From Bradyrhizobium nivariense (lineage in GTDB: Bacteria; Pseudomonadota; Alphaproteobacteria; Rhizobiales; Xanthobacteraceae), in NCBI RefSeq assembly GCF_029846715.1, contig NZ_JARVWW010000003.1:248001-312000 (forward strand): a stretch of 64,000 nt of DNA, in the 5' to 3' direction. Each line of letters begins with the position of its first letter. Within the stretch, counting starts at the first letter, position 1. A program made the translations under genes and the position numbers. Under the pieces are notes generated by a model. It was not told the DNA's origin, searched no databases, and saw nothing but the letters and a program-made list of their open reading frames with translations. Below, piece after piece: positions 8,653 to 16,509 of this stretch.

Positions 8653-9371
8653 TGGTAGTCTCCTGTAGTTCGATTCAGCTCTTGCCCGAGCCTCATCGTT
8701 AAAATGAATATAGGTGAGTGTGGTGCAGTGCGAAAGTTCCGATGTTGCGATGCAGCTAAGCGCCAAGTGCATAGCGTTGGTAACGGACGATTGACGCGAG
8801 CGCACTCCCGCCCAAAGGGTAGGCGGAATAGGCAATGGAGCGCCATAAATATCCGTGAATTCACGGAGTTAATGCCGTTCGGCCAGTTCCAGTCGGAGAC
8901 GAAATAAGCTGCGTTCCAGTCGTTCGCAAGGCGATTGACCAGCTTCTATACCCAAGTCTCGCATGCGCGAATCGCATGAGAGGGAAGGTTTAGTAATGAA
9001 CCTTAGTTCATTATATTGACGCTAGCGGACTTTTTCCGGCAGCTGTGGCCAGCGATTCGCCTGACTTCTGGCAGAATCGCCACATGACGAAGGGCAGCAA
9101 GCCACGACGATCTGATCCCGCCTCGTTAGCCCGCCTCATTAGCCCCAACCGTCGCCTTGGTGCAGTGAACACCCGCCGAACGTGTGGAGTTCATTACAAG
9201 GGTGTAATGAAAATCAGAAATTTTGCATGCGCCTCTGCGCGGCGCGCAACATCACGCAATTCTCGCGGGGAATTTATTGCGGCAAGTTGCCGCGTCCGGA
9301 GGAAAGTCATGTCGCAGATTCCGGCAATGTCGCTGGCTCTGTCCCAAGAACAAGAGAAGGAAGGTAACGTC
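8653..9371. other. Long intergenic region between divergent small genes
   Basis: 719 bp with no convincing gene on either strand. It is less GC-rich than its surroundings near 8940-9030. It holds an 8-bp perfect inverted repeat with a 4-base spacer (8994-9013), followed at once by TTGACG (9016-9021), which looks like a -35 element for plus-strand transcription. The open frame continuing upstream from the secreted-protein gene (to 9045) is probably non-coding, since its composition is not protein-like. Confidence 0.6.
8994..9013. promoter_or_regulatory. Perfect palindrome TAATGAAC-N4-GTTCATTA, putative operator
   Basis: Two perfect 8-base arms with the spacer CTTA, in an AT-rich island of otherwise GC-rich DNA. 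It lies three bases before a TTGACG that could be a -35 hexamer reading right. The size and symmetry are those of a dimeric regulator site; the regulator is unknown. Candidate targets are the DUF1127 gene (left) and the small secreted protein gene (right). Confidence 0.5.
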
Positions 9372-9632
9372 ATGACGAAGTTACTCGGGGTTATCGCAAT
9401 TGCCGCCATCGCACTCGCCGTCGCGCCGGCCCAGGCCGCCAAGCACGCCGCCGGCGGCTGCAGCTCGGCCAATCTGGAGAAGACCGAGACCGCGATCGAG
9501 AACATGGCCGATGGTGACGGCAAGTTCGTCGCGCAGAAGGAGATCGCGGCTGCGCAGGATTCGCTGCTCAACGGCAAAATGGGTGCGTGCGGCGCGCATC
9601 TCAACAAGGCGATGCACGCCACCATGAAGTAA
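9372..9632 (+). CDS. Small secreted protein, function unknown
   Basis: 86 aa with a clear signal peptide (MTKLLGVIAIAAIALAVAPAQA, predicted cut after AQA). The mature part is about 64 residues, Ala/Lys-rich and helical in character with two Cys (GGCSS and MGACG). AAGGAAGG seven bases before ATG 9372 supports this start. No family is recognised; the helical, charged mature part would suit a small periplasmic helper. A GC-rich hairpin (AGGGCCG / CGGCCCT) follows the stop at about 9646-9672. Confidence 0.75.
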   Translation: MTKLLGVIAIAAIALAVAPAQAAKHAAGGCSSANLEKTETAIENMADGDGKFVAQKEIAAAQDSLLNGKMGACGAHLNKAMHATMK

Positions 9633-9692
9633 ACGCACCACGAGAGGGCCGGTCGCCGGGCGATCGGCCCTACGCGTTTTGTCAGCAAGTAT

Positions 9693-10517
9693 TTAAGGGG
9701 CGTGCGCGAGCTGGGTCGCGAAATGGGCGACGGTCCTGGAATAGACCTCGCTCTTATTCCACTGCTGGAGCACCGTAAAATTCGGACTGCCGGGCTGCCA
9801 GTCCTTGCCGCGCTGCCAGCCATAGCCCGCGAGATAGTTCGCAGTGGAGGCGAGCACGTCGGGTGCGTTGTGCAGGAGGTCGCGCTTGCCATTGCCGTCG
9901 AAATCGACAGCATATTTCATCCAGGACGACGGCATGAACTGGGTCTGGCCGAGCTCGCCGGCCCAGGCGCCCTTCATGTCGGCCGGTGCGAGGTCTCCGC
10001 GCTGGACGATGCGCAACGCATCCATCAACTCGCCGCGAAACTGCTCGGCGCGCCGGCAGTCATAGGCCAGCGTCGCCAGCGAGCGGATGGTCGCAAACTT
10101 GCCGATGTTGACGCCGAAATCGGTCTCGAGACCCCAGATCGCGACCAGCACCTCGCCAGGCACGCCGTAGGTCTGCTCGATGCGCGACAGCACGGAGCCG
10201 TATTGCTTCATCATGTTGGAGCCGCGCTGCATGCGCGGCGGCACCATCCGGCCGGAAAACTCCTCGAAGGTCTGGGTGAAGACCTTTTGCGATCGGTCGC
10301 GGTTGAGCACGCTCTGATCGAGCGTCACGCCCGCGAGCCCGGCGGAAATGGCCTGTTGCGAGACGCCTTTGGCCGCGGCGTCGGTTTTGAAGTCCGCAAG
10401 CCACGCGTCGAAATTGCCCGAACCACAGGCAACAGCGGCAAGCGCTGGCTGGGCGGATAGGATTGACGCGGAGATGGCTAAGGCTGCGAGGGCGAGACGA
10501 GAAATCGTCGGGGTCAT
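9693..10517 (-). CDS. Lytic murein transglycosylase (MltB/SLT_2 family)
   Basis: 274 aa with a signal peptide (cleavage near ALAA, residues 25-28). Cleaves the MurNAc-GlcNAc bond of peptidoglycan in the periplasm to give 1,6-anhydro ends. The catalytic Glu131 sits in IWGLETDFG. ELGQTQFMPSSW and FDGNGKRDLLHNAPDVLAS are conserved MltB family blocks. It lacks a C-terminal peptidoglycan-binding domain and a lipobox, so it is the soluble short form. ATG 10517 precedes the hydrophobic signal directly. Confidence 0.93.
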   Translation of the reverse strand: MTPTISRLALAALAISASILSAQPALAAVACGSGNFDAWLADFKTDAAAKGVSQQAISAGLAGVTLDQSVLNRDRSQKVFTQTFEEFSGRMVPPRMQRGSNMMKQYGSVLSRIEQTYGVPGEVLVAIWGLETDFGVNIGKFATIRSLATLAYDCRRAEQFRGELMDALRIVQRGDLAPADMKGAWAGELGQTQFMPSSWMKYAVDFDGNGKRDLLHNAPDVLASTANYLAGYGWQRGKDWQPGSPNFTVLQQWNKSEVYSRTVAHFATQLAHAP

Positions 10518-10603
10518 TCGAGCAAATTAATTCCGTGAAGTGATCTGACCGGCGTGCGCAATCTCGGTGGTAACCGCGGCCAAAGCAAGGCGTATGACAG
10601 CGC

Positions 10604-10633
10604 GCGATCCTGCCCGCACCGGGGCAGGATCGC
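10604..10633. terminator. 12-bp GC-rich hairpin between two minus-strand genes
   Basis: GCGATCCTGCCC (10604-10615) pairs perfectly with GGGCAGGATCGC (10622-10633) across a six-base loop. It lies 15 bp after the stop of the DUF2189 gene. There is no long T run on either strand, so it may end transcription weakly or protect the 3' end. Confidence 0.5.
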
Positions 10634-10647
10634 ATGTCACGATATCG

Positions 10648-11556
10648 TCAGGCGTCGGTCCGATTGCGCCAGGGGAAGAGGTTGGCGGGGAAGTCGGCGG
10701 CCGGCTTGCGCGGACGATGCGGCGGAGGCGGCACCGGACGCGCGCCCGGATCGGACACGATCACCTTGCGGTAGAGATGCCAGGTGGCATGGCCGAGCAG
10801 GGGGATCACCACGGCAAGGCCGAGGAAGGCCGGGATCGTGCCCAGCGCCAGCAGTACCGCCACGATCAGGCCCCAGGCCGCCATCGGCACCGGGTTCTTC
10901 GCGACGACGCGCAGCGACGTCACCATCGCCTCGAACGCGCCGGCATGACGGTCGAGCATCAACGGGAACGACACGGCGCTGATGCAGAGCGCGGCAAGCG
11001 CGAACAGGAAGCCGGTGCTGCAGCCGACCACGATCAGCCACCAGCCTTGCCGGCTCGTGAGAACGCGCGTCAGAAAATCCGAGATCCCGGACGCGCCCTC
11101 ATAGCCGAACGCCGCGACGTAGATCGCCTGCGCGGTCGCAACCCAGGTCACGAACAGGGCGAGCAGCAGTGCGCCGAGACCGAGCATGGCGCCGAAGGAG
11201 GGCGAACGCAGCACCTCCATGGCATCCCAGGCGCTGGCCTCTTCATAGCGTTCGCGCCGACTGGAGAGCTCATAAAGACCGAGAGCGGCGAACGGGCCGA
11301 TCAGCGCGAAGCCCGCGGCCAGCGGGAACAACAGCGGCAGCACCGAATAGCCCATCGCCACGCGGGCGAGCACGAGGCCCAGCACAGGATAGATCACGCA
11401 GAGGATGATGGCATGGCTCGGTACCGCCTTGAAATCTTCCCAGCCGCGCTTGAGCGCATCGTGCAGATCGGAGAGTTGGATGGTTCGGATCACCGGTCCA
11501 GCCGCTTCCGCGGTCTGGGCCATGCTGGGTACATTGCCCTGGTAGAGTGTGGCCAT
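10648..11556 (-). CDS. DUF2189 integral membrane protein
   Basis: 302 aa. Several hydrophobic segments are visible (IILCVIYPVLGLVLARVA, LLFPLAAGFALIGPFAALG, MLGLGALLLALFVTWVA, LIVVGCSTGFLFALAAL, GLIVAVLLALGTIPAFLGL), with a short cytosolic N-terminus containing IRTIQLSDLHDALKRGWEDF, typical of DUF2189. The C-terminal tail is Pro/Arg-rich. The family is found in alpha- and betaproteobacteria, often near cytochrome-related genes, but no biochemical role is known to me. ATG 11556 has a GGGAG about ten bases before it. Confidence 0.85.
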   Translation of the reverse strand: MATLYQGNVPSMAQTAEAAGPVIRTIQLSDLHDALKRGWEDFKAVPSHAIILCVIYPVLGLVLARVAMGYSVLPLLFPLAAGFALIGPFAALGLYELSSRRERYEEASAWDAMEVLRSPSFGAMLGLGALLLALFVTWVATAQAIYVAAFGYEGASGISDFLTRVLTSRQGWWLIVVGCSTGFLFALAALCISAVSFPLMLDRHAGAFEAMVTSLRVVAKNPVPMAAWGLIVAVLLALGTIPAFLGLAVVIPLLGHATWHLYRKVIVSDPGARPVPPPPHRPRKPAADFPANLFPWRNRTDA

Positions 11557-11889
11557 GGTTGCTAGCTCCCTTGCCATGCGGCCGAATCCGGCGCCGGCAA
11601 ACGGCGCAAGCGGCCGCTATTCTGAGTTTCGCGATCCCGACCCGACGCGAATTCCGGATGGCATCGCGAGCTGAATATCAAGCGTACGCCCATTTGTGAG
11701 TCCTGTCCCTCACGCCTGGGTAAGATTCGATGCCGCAGTGCAACCTCGATGATGTCATTCGGTCGTCATTTCGCCGCAGATAAGCTGATGCTGCGTGTTG
11801 GTTCGCGGAACTTCGCGGGCGCAACGACGTAACTTCGTCTATAAGTGCCACTCAAGGCCCTTCCAACGGATCCTTTTCGGGGAGCAGAC
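11557..11889. other. Intergenic region, divergent promoters
   Basis: 333 bp between divergent starts. No gene is supported. A TATAAG at about 11850 upstream of the DUF3597 gene resembles a -10 element, and GGGGAG sits just before its ATG. Nothing else stands out. Confidence 0.5.
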
Positions 11890-12285
11890 ATGAGCATTTT
11901 CGGGAAAATTATGGGCGCGATCTTCGGCAGCCAGCCAGCTTCCGCCGCGCCCGCAGGCAGCGCACCGTCGGGCACCGCGCCCGCAGGGGCCGCGCCGGGC
12001 GCATCGGCGCCAGCGTCCGCGCCAACGGTGGACGTTGCTTCGATCGTCGACGCGGCGGTCGCCGCGCACAAGGGCGAGAAGCTGGAATGGCGCACCTCGA
12101 TCGTCGACCTCATGAAGGCGCTCGACATTGATTCCAGCCTCGCTGCGCGCAAGGACCTCGCCAAGGAGCTCGGCTACAGCGGCGACACCAACGATTCCGC
12201 GAGCATGAACGTCTGGCTGCACAAGCAGGTGATGTCCAAGCTCGCCGCCAATGGCGGCAAGCTGCCGCCGGAGATCAAGCACTGA
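11890..12285 (+). CDS. DUF3597 domain protein
   Basis: 131 aa. A short amphipathic start (MSIFGKIMGAIFGS) is followed by a 40-residue Ala/Pro/Gly/Ser linker, and then the DUF3597 domain (DVASIVDAAVAAHKGEKLEW, LMKALDIDSSLAARKDLAKELGY, MNVWLHKQVMSKLA). The domain is a small LysM-like or helical module of unknown role, common in proteobacteria. GGGGAG six bases before ATG 11890 sets the start. A strong terminator follows at 12299. Confidence 0.88.
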   Translation: MSIFGKIMGAIFGSQPASAAPAGSAPSGTAPAGAAPGASAPASAPTVDVASIVDAAVAAHKGEKLEWRTSIVDLMKALDIDSSLAARKDLAKELGYSGDTNDSASMNVWLHKQVMSKLAANGGKLPPEIKH

Positions 12286-12298
12286 CCGGTCGCCGCAG

Positions 12299-12324
12299 GG
12301 GCCCGCCATCGCGCGGGCCCTTTT
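12299..12324 (+). terminator. Intrinsic terminator after the DUF3597 gene
   Basis: GGGCCCGC (12299-12306) pairs with GCGGGCCC (12313-12320), followed by TTTT. It lies 13 bp after the DUF3597 stop and just before the end of the convergent GNAT gene. Confidence 0.75.
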
Positions 12325-12327
12325 GCT

Positions 12328-12603
12328 TTATGCGACAAGATCCGCATCCTCCGGATGCTTGTCGAGATAGTCGACGACGAAGCCGCAGCCGGCGATGACC
12401 TTCCTTCCGTCGCGGCGGATCAAGTCCAGCGCGCCCTTGACCAGCTCCGAGGCGATGCCGCGGCCGCGTAGCGCACGCGGCGTCTCGGTGTGGGTGATGA
12501 TCACGGCCGACGACGTCAGCCGGTAGTTGGCGAAGGCGATCTCGCTGCCGACATCGAGCTCGAAGCGGCTCATGTCCTTGTTGTTGCGTACCGATGCCGC
12601 CAT
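12328..12603 (-). CDS. Small GNAT-family N-acetyltransferase (YjdJ/COG2388 type)
   Basis: 91 aa. The acetyl-CoA-binding signature RALRGRGIASELVKGAL (R/Q-x-x-G-x-G/A) is clear, followed by a strand and CGFVVDYLDKHPEDADLV, the usual end of this minimal GNAT class. The full family length is 90-100 aa, so it is complete. Substrate unknown. A paralogue lies 0.9 kb away at 13484 on the same strand. Confidence 0.88.
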   Translation of the reverse strand: MAASVRNNKDMSRFELDVGSEIAFANYRLTSSAVIITHTETPRALRGRGIASELVKGALDLIRRDGRKVIAGCGFVVDYLDKHPEDADLVA

Positions 12604-13034
12604 GCCGGGTCCTTCCGAAGTGCTATCCTGTTCTCTGAACTAAGCGCCTGACCCCGCCCTTGCCAAGCCGCGACCAAAGAAGGTTGCCGCAGGGGAGATA
12701 TCTGAAAAATGCGTCTCCCGATCAGCCCCGTGGCGCTGCCGCCGCGCTGGCCTCGACATCGCCGGCTCCGGCGACCGAAGGCTCGGCTTGGGAGGCCTGT
12801 GTGGGGACTGCGTGCGAGGCGCGCAGAAGCTTGGGGCCTCGTAGTTGCAGTGCGATCTGAGCTTGAACATCGCGCGGCGACCGCAAATAATCCCCGATGT
12901 CGCTCTTGCAAGTTCCACGACGATTCCCACGTCCTCTACAGGACATACGCCCGAATGCGGCCGGCAGGTCGCTAGACATTCGGAGTGTCATGATTGCCAG
13001 CCGCCGACGTATGCCTCTTTTGGAGGAGGGTACT
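12604..13034. other. Intergenic region with no supported gene
   Basis: 431 bp. Several short open frames exist on both strands but none has a family-like sequence or a good start. TGGAGGAGGG just before 13035 is the ribosome-binding site for the SPW gene. Nothing repetitive was seen. Confidence 0.5.
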
Positions 13035-13433
13035 ATGTCGGACTTTGGTTTCTTGAATACTCATCGAACATGGGAAGACTGGTGCGGAATGGTGCTGGGC
13101 GCGCTGATTGTCGCGTCGCCATGGTTCCCCATCCAGGAGCACTCGGCGATCGGCGGACAGCAGATGATAATCGTGAACACGGTCGCGATCGGCCTCGTCG
13201 TATTTGGGCTCAGCCAGCTTGAATATGTCGCCTTGCAGCGCTGGCAGGAGGTGGCAACGATCGTGGTTGGGCTGTGGCTCATCGTCTCGCCCTACATGCT
13301 CGGCTATTCCGGTGAAGGTTTTCTCCGGGTCTACCATACGAGTCTCGGAGCGGTGGCGGTGGTCCTCGGCGTCCTCCAGCTGTGGCAGGACTGGGATCTG
13401 AGTGACCAGGATATGCTGAGGCACGGCCAATAG
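13035..13433 (+). CDS. SPW-repeat membrane protein
   Basis: 132 aa with four hydrophobic segments in two repeats. Each repeat carries the SPW signature: residues ASPWF in the first and VSPYM in the second. HRTWEDWCGMVLGALI and LQRWQEVATIVVGLWLI are the matching helices. Proteins of this family are integral membrane proteins of unknown role. GGAGGAGGG a few bases before ATG 13035 makes this a strong start. Confidence 0.88.
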   Translation: MSDFGFLNTHRTWEDWCGMVLGALIVASPWFPIQEHSAIGGQQMIIVNTVAIGLVVFGLSQLEYVALQRWQEVATIVVGLWLIVSPYMLGYSGEGFLRVYHTSLGAVAVVLGVLQLWQDWDLSDQDMLRHGQ

Positions 13434-13483
13434 GCTGTAGATGTCAGCAGGCCCGCCGCGCGATCGGCGGGTACTGCTCTCGC

Positions 13484-13759
13484 TCATCTCTTCACCAGAT
13501 CCGCGTACGCCGGGTGCTTTTCGATCCACGCTTTCACGAATGGGCATTGTGGGATCAGCTTCAATCCAGCCGCGCGGACCTGATCGAGCGCGCCTTGCAC
13601 CAGCTTCGAACCAACGCCCTTGCCACCGAGTTCCTTCGGCACGTCCGTATGCTCGAACGTGATGACATTGCCGTCGAGCTTGTAATGTTCGGTCGCGAGA
13701 TGGCCCTCGACCTCCAGCTCATAGCGCTGACGGGCCTTGTTGTTGATGATTTCGCTCAT
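13484..13759 (-). CDS. Small GNAT-family N-acetyltransferase (YjdJ/COG2388 type)
   Basis: 91 aa, same length and architecture as the gene at 12328. The acetyl-CoA site is KELGGKGVGSKLVQGAL and the tail is CPFVKAWIEKHPAYADLV. The latter is the conserved family end. Probably a diverged duplicate of the neighbour, with the SPW gene between them. Substrate unknown. Confidence 0.9.
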   Translation of the reverse strand: MSEIINNKARQRYELEVEGHLATEHYKLDGNVITFEHTDVPKELGGKGVGSKLVQGALDQVRAAGLKLIPQCPFVKAWIEKHPAYADLVKR

Positions 13760-13771
13760 GTCGTCTCCCGG

Positions 13772-13941
13772 TCAGCTCTTCAGCGAATCCGTCAGCATCT
13801 CGTGGATCGACCAGGCTTCGCCGTCGGAGGAGCCCCTGATGTCGTCGATCTTCCAGCTATTGGCCTCGCGCACGAAGTCATAACGCATGGTCAGGTCGGC
13901 GGGTTTCCAGACGTTGCGCTGACCGGTGAAGGCCGATCGGT
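13772..13941 (-). pseudogene. 3' remnant of a DUF3828-like secreted protein
   Basis: The last ~55 codons read VWKPADLTMRYDFVREANSWKIDDIRG in sections and end in EMLTDSLKS; this is the usual C-terminal strand pair of DUF3828 exported proteins (basic strand, then IDDIR). Going upstream, the same frame loses protein character near 13940 and runs inside the lipoprotein gene in another frame. No start codon, signal peptide or N-terminal half is present. I infer that the 5' part was deleted. An alternative is a very short unrelated peptide, which is less likely. Confidence 0.5.
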
Positions 13942-14301
13942 TCAATCTGTCGCTTTGGCGAGCCTGGAATCCTCGGGCTGCGGCTGCGGGCGCAGGCAGC
14001 CCTGGCAGATGACGAGGGAACGGTTGACCCTGGCGTCCTGCTCGGCCTCGATGCCGTCCTGAGCCTGCCACCATTCCTTCGAATAGGGTTGAAGCCCGGC
14101 TTGAGACCTGTTGCGCTCAGATCGGGCGGCGGTCCGTGTTGGTTCTGAGGCAGCACGCGGGTGATTGGGATTCGCGCCGGCGCCATCCCAGGCATAGCGC
14201 GCCGGCTCGAAGGCGGGATCGGAAGCCAGATGCGCTTGCGGGGCCATTGCACATCCGGCGAGCGCCAGCGACAACAGGAGGAGGGCGGGCGCTTTGACCA
14301 T
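13942..14301 (-). CDS. Putative lipoprotein, function unknown
   Basis: 119 aa. MVKAPALLLLSLALAGC is a lipoprotein signal with lipobox LAGC (Cys17). The mature part is polar, with a Trp-rich YSKEWWQAQDGIE segment and a Cys pair (ICQGC) near the end. No family recognised. It ends where the DUF3828 remnant begins, suggesting that a deletion joined the two. Its last residues may therefore not be the original ones. Confidence 0.65.
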   Translation of the reverse strand: MVKAPALLLLSLALAGCAMAPQAHLASDPAFEPARYAWDGAGANPNHPRAASEPTRTAARSERNRSQAGLQPYSKEWWQAQDGIEAEQDARVNRSLVICQGCLRPQPQPEDSRLAKATD

Positions 14302-14475
14302 GATGCGGCACTCTGTACGCGAGAACTGACGAAGGTTGCGCCGATCATGTTTAAAATTCCCTGAACGACCGCGGCCGCGCCTGACGGCCAATGCGAATGC
14401 GATACCTGATGCTCCTGAATCGCTGCCCGCGCCGACGACGCAAAGCCGTTTGATCCTGCCGACTATCCGCCCGGC

Positions 14476-14787
14476 GTGCAGAAGGCTGTGCGCTACGCCA
14501 ACGAGGAATGCGAGAGCCAGGGCGGCGGCGCGGTGACCTTCGCGCTGGACACGGTGCGCAGGATTGATCTGACCGGTGACGGCCACGAGGACTACATTGT
14601 CGATTTTCGCAACACCAAATGCGGCTATGTCCGCAGCCACAAGATCGTGGCGCCGCCGATGAAGCGCGGCGCCGCGCGCACCATCCGCTTCGATCTGCAC
14701 GGCAGCTATTGCGGCGGCTTTGGTGCGCAGGCTCGCGTCAAGGAGAGGGCCATCTCGGTGGCGCCGTTCGCGTTCAAGCAGCCTTAA
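14476..14787 (+). CDS. Exported-type protein lacking its signal peptide; possible frameshifted gene
   Basis: From GTG 14476 the protein has 103 aa, with four Cys (EECES, TKCGY, SYCGG) and a DLTGDGHEDYIVDF segment that resembles FG-GAP/VCBS-like calcium loops in periplasmic proteins. The same frame is open back to 14419 and reads ARADDAKPFDPADYPPG, which looks like the mature N-terminus after a signal peptide, but is closed by a TGA at 14416. A hydrophobic start (ATG 14397, MRYLMLL) is in the next frame, so a small indel near 14415-14420 probably removed the signal peptide. May be a pseudogene. Confidence 0.5.
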   Translation: MQKAVRYANEECESQGGGAVTFALDTVRRIDLTGDGHEDYIVDFRNTKCGYVRSHKIVAPPMKRGAARTIRFDLHGSYCGGFGAQARVKERAISVAPFAFKQP

Positions 14788-14892
14788 GGCAGGTTCGCGG
14801 CTGGTGGCCTTGCAGGGGCACTGGCGATGGCGATAAATGGGCCTCAATGAGCGGGCGGCTTGCGTGCCGTCCGCCGTCGAAGAGGAAGCCCG

Positions 14893-16500
14893 ATGCAGCC
14901 CCTGCGCATGTCCCGCCGCGTCATGAATCTCGCTCACATGCTGACCCAGAACGCGCGGCGGCATGGATCGCGTCCCGGTTTCGTCTGGGGCCACAGATCC
15001 TGGACCTGGCGCGAGATCGACGCGCAAGTCTCGGCGCTGGCGGCAGCCCTCGCGGCGCGCGGCATCACGAAGGGCGATCGCATCCTCGTCCATTCCAAGA
15101 ACGGCGACGAGATGTTCTTTTCGATGTTCGCGGCGTTTCGGCTCGGCGCCGTCTGGGTGCCGACCAATTTCCGCCTGATGCCGGACGAGGTCGCCTATCT
15201 CGCGCAGGCCTCCGGCGCGAAGGCGTTTCTGTGCCACGTCGATTTTCCCGAGCACGCCGCGGCGGTGAAGGGTGGCGCGCTGGAATTCACCTGGAGCATC
15301 GACGGTCGGGTGCCTTTCGCCGAGATGTCGGTTGCGGATGCCGTCGCGTCGCGCGCCGGCACGATGGTCGAGAACGTCGCGGTCGAGCACGACGATCCCT
15401 GCTGGTTCTTCTTCACATCGGGGACCACCGGCCGCTCCAAGGCTGCGGTGCTCACCCACGGCCAGATGGGCTTTGTCGTCACCAACCATCTCGCCGATCT
15501 CACGCCCGGCGTCACGGAAACAGATGCCTCGCTGGTGGTGGCGCCGCTGTCGCATGGCGCCGGCGTGCATCAGCTGGTTCAGACCGCGCGCGGCGTGCGC
15601 ACCGTGCTGCTGCCGACCGAGAAATTCGACATCGACGAGGCGTTCCGCCTGATCGAGGCGCATCGCGTCAGCAATCTCTTCGTGGTGCCGACCATTCTGA
15701 AGATGATGGTCGAGCATCCCGCCGCCGACAAATACGATCATTCCTCGCTGCGCCAGGTGATCTATGCAGGTGCGCCGATGTATCGCGAGGACCAGAAGGC
15801 TGCGCTGAAGAAGCTCGGCAAGGTCATCGTGCAATATTTCGGGCTGGGCGAGGTTACCGGCAACATCACGGTGCTGCCGGCGGCGCTGCATGATCCCGAG
15901 GACGGGCCGCACGCGAAGATCGGCACCTGTGGTTTCGAGCGTACCGGCATGCAGGTCTCGATCCAGGACGACGAGGGCCGTGAACTCGGCGCCAAACAGA
16001 GCGGCGAGATCTGCGTGATCGGCCCCGCGGTGCTTGCCGGCTACTACGACAATCCCGAAGCCAATGCGAAGGCGTTCCGCAACGGCTGGTTCCGCACCGG
16101 CGATCTCGGCCATATGGATGAGGAGGGGTTCGTCTACATCACCGGACGCGCCTCCGACATGTACATCTCCGGCGGCTCCAACATCTATCCGCGCGAGATC
16201 GAGGAGAAGATCTTGACCCATCCTTGCGTCGGCGAGGTCGCAGTGCTCGGCGTGCCGGATGCGACATGGGGCGAGGTCGGCGTCGCCGTTTGCGTCGCGC
16301 GCGAAGGCGAGAAGCCGGTGAGCGAAGCGGAGATGGCGGCGTTCCTCGGCTCCAAGGTGCCGCGCTACAAGATGCCGAAGCGGTTCTTCTTCTGGGAGGC
16401 GCTGCCGAAGTCCGGCTACGGCAAAATTCCAAAACGAATGGTTCGCGACGAGCTCGAGGCGCGCGGGCTGCTCGATCTCGACAAGTCACAGGCGGGCTGA
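14893..16500 (+). CDS. Acyl-CoA synthetase (AMP-dependent synthetase/ligase family)
   Basis: 535 aa. Activates a carboxylic acid via an acyl-adenylate and transfers it to CoA. The P-loop FFTSGTTGRSKAAVLTH, the GLGEVTG motif (family usually Y-G-x-T/S-E), GWFRTGDLGHMDEEGF and the C-terminal GYGKIPKR with the catalytic Lys are all present, so it is intact. Substrate chain is uncertain; the overall type resembles long-chain or aromatic acyl-CoA ligases of the FadD3/FadD13 style. ATG 14893 follows GAGGAAG by a suitable gap. The PPC/DUF296 gene starts 10 bp after the stop, so the two are co-transcribed. Confidence 0.9.
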   Translation: MQPLRMSRRVMNLAHMLTQNARRHGSRPGFVWGHRSWTWREIDAQVSALAAALAARGITKGDRILVHSKNGDEMFFSMFAAFRLGAVWVPTNFRLMPDEVAYLAQASGAKAFLCHVDFPEHAAAVKGGALEFTWSIDGRVPFAEMSVADAVASRAGTMVENVAVEHDDPCWFFFTSGTTGRSKAAVLTHGQMGFVVTNHLADLTPGVTETDASLVVAPLSHGAGVHQLVQTARGVRTVLLPTEKFDIDEAFRLIEAHRVSNLFVVPTILKMMVEHPAADKYDHSSLRQVIYAGAPMYREDQKAALKKLGKVIVQYFGLGEVTGNITVLPAALHDPEDGPHAKIGTCGFERTGMQVSIQDDEGRELGAKQSGEICVIGPAVLAGYYDNPEANAKAFRNGWFRTGDLGHMDEEGFVYITGRASDMYISGGSNIYPREIEEKILTHPCVGEVAVLGVPDATWGEVGVAVCVAREGEKPVSEAEMAAFLGSKVPRYKMPKRFFFWEALPKSGYGKIPKRMVRDELEARGLLDLDKSQAG

Positions 16501-16509
16501 GCGTACGCG

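Noticed and set aside
9045..9371. N-terminal extension of the small secreted protein at 9372
   Set aside because: The extra residues have no family or signal-peptide character, and a good ribosome-binding site precedes ATG 9372.
13942..16221. 759-codon minus-strand open frame across the acyl-CoA synthetase
   Set aside because: Only the last 119 codons (the lipoprotein) have protein character; the rest is the antisense shadow of a well-supported ligase gene in GC-rich DNA.
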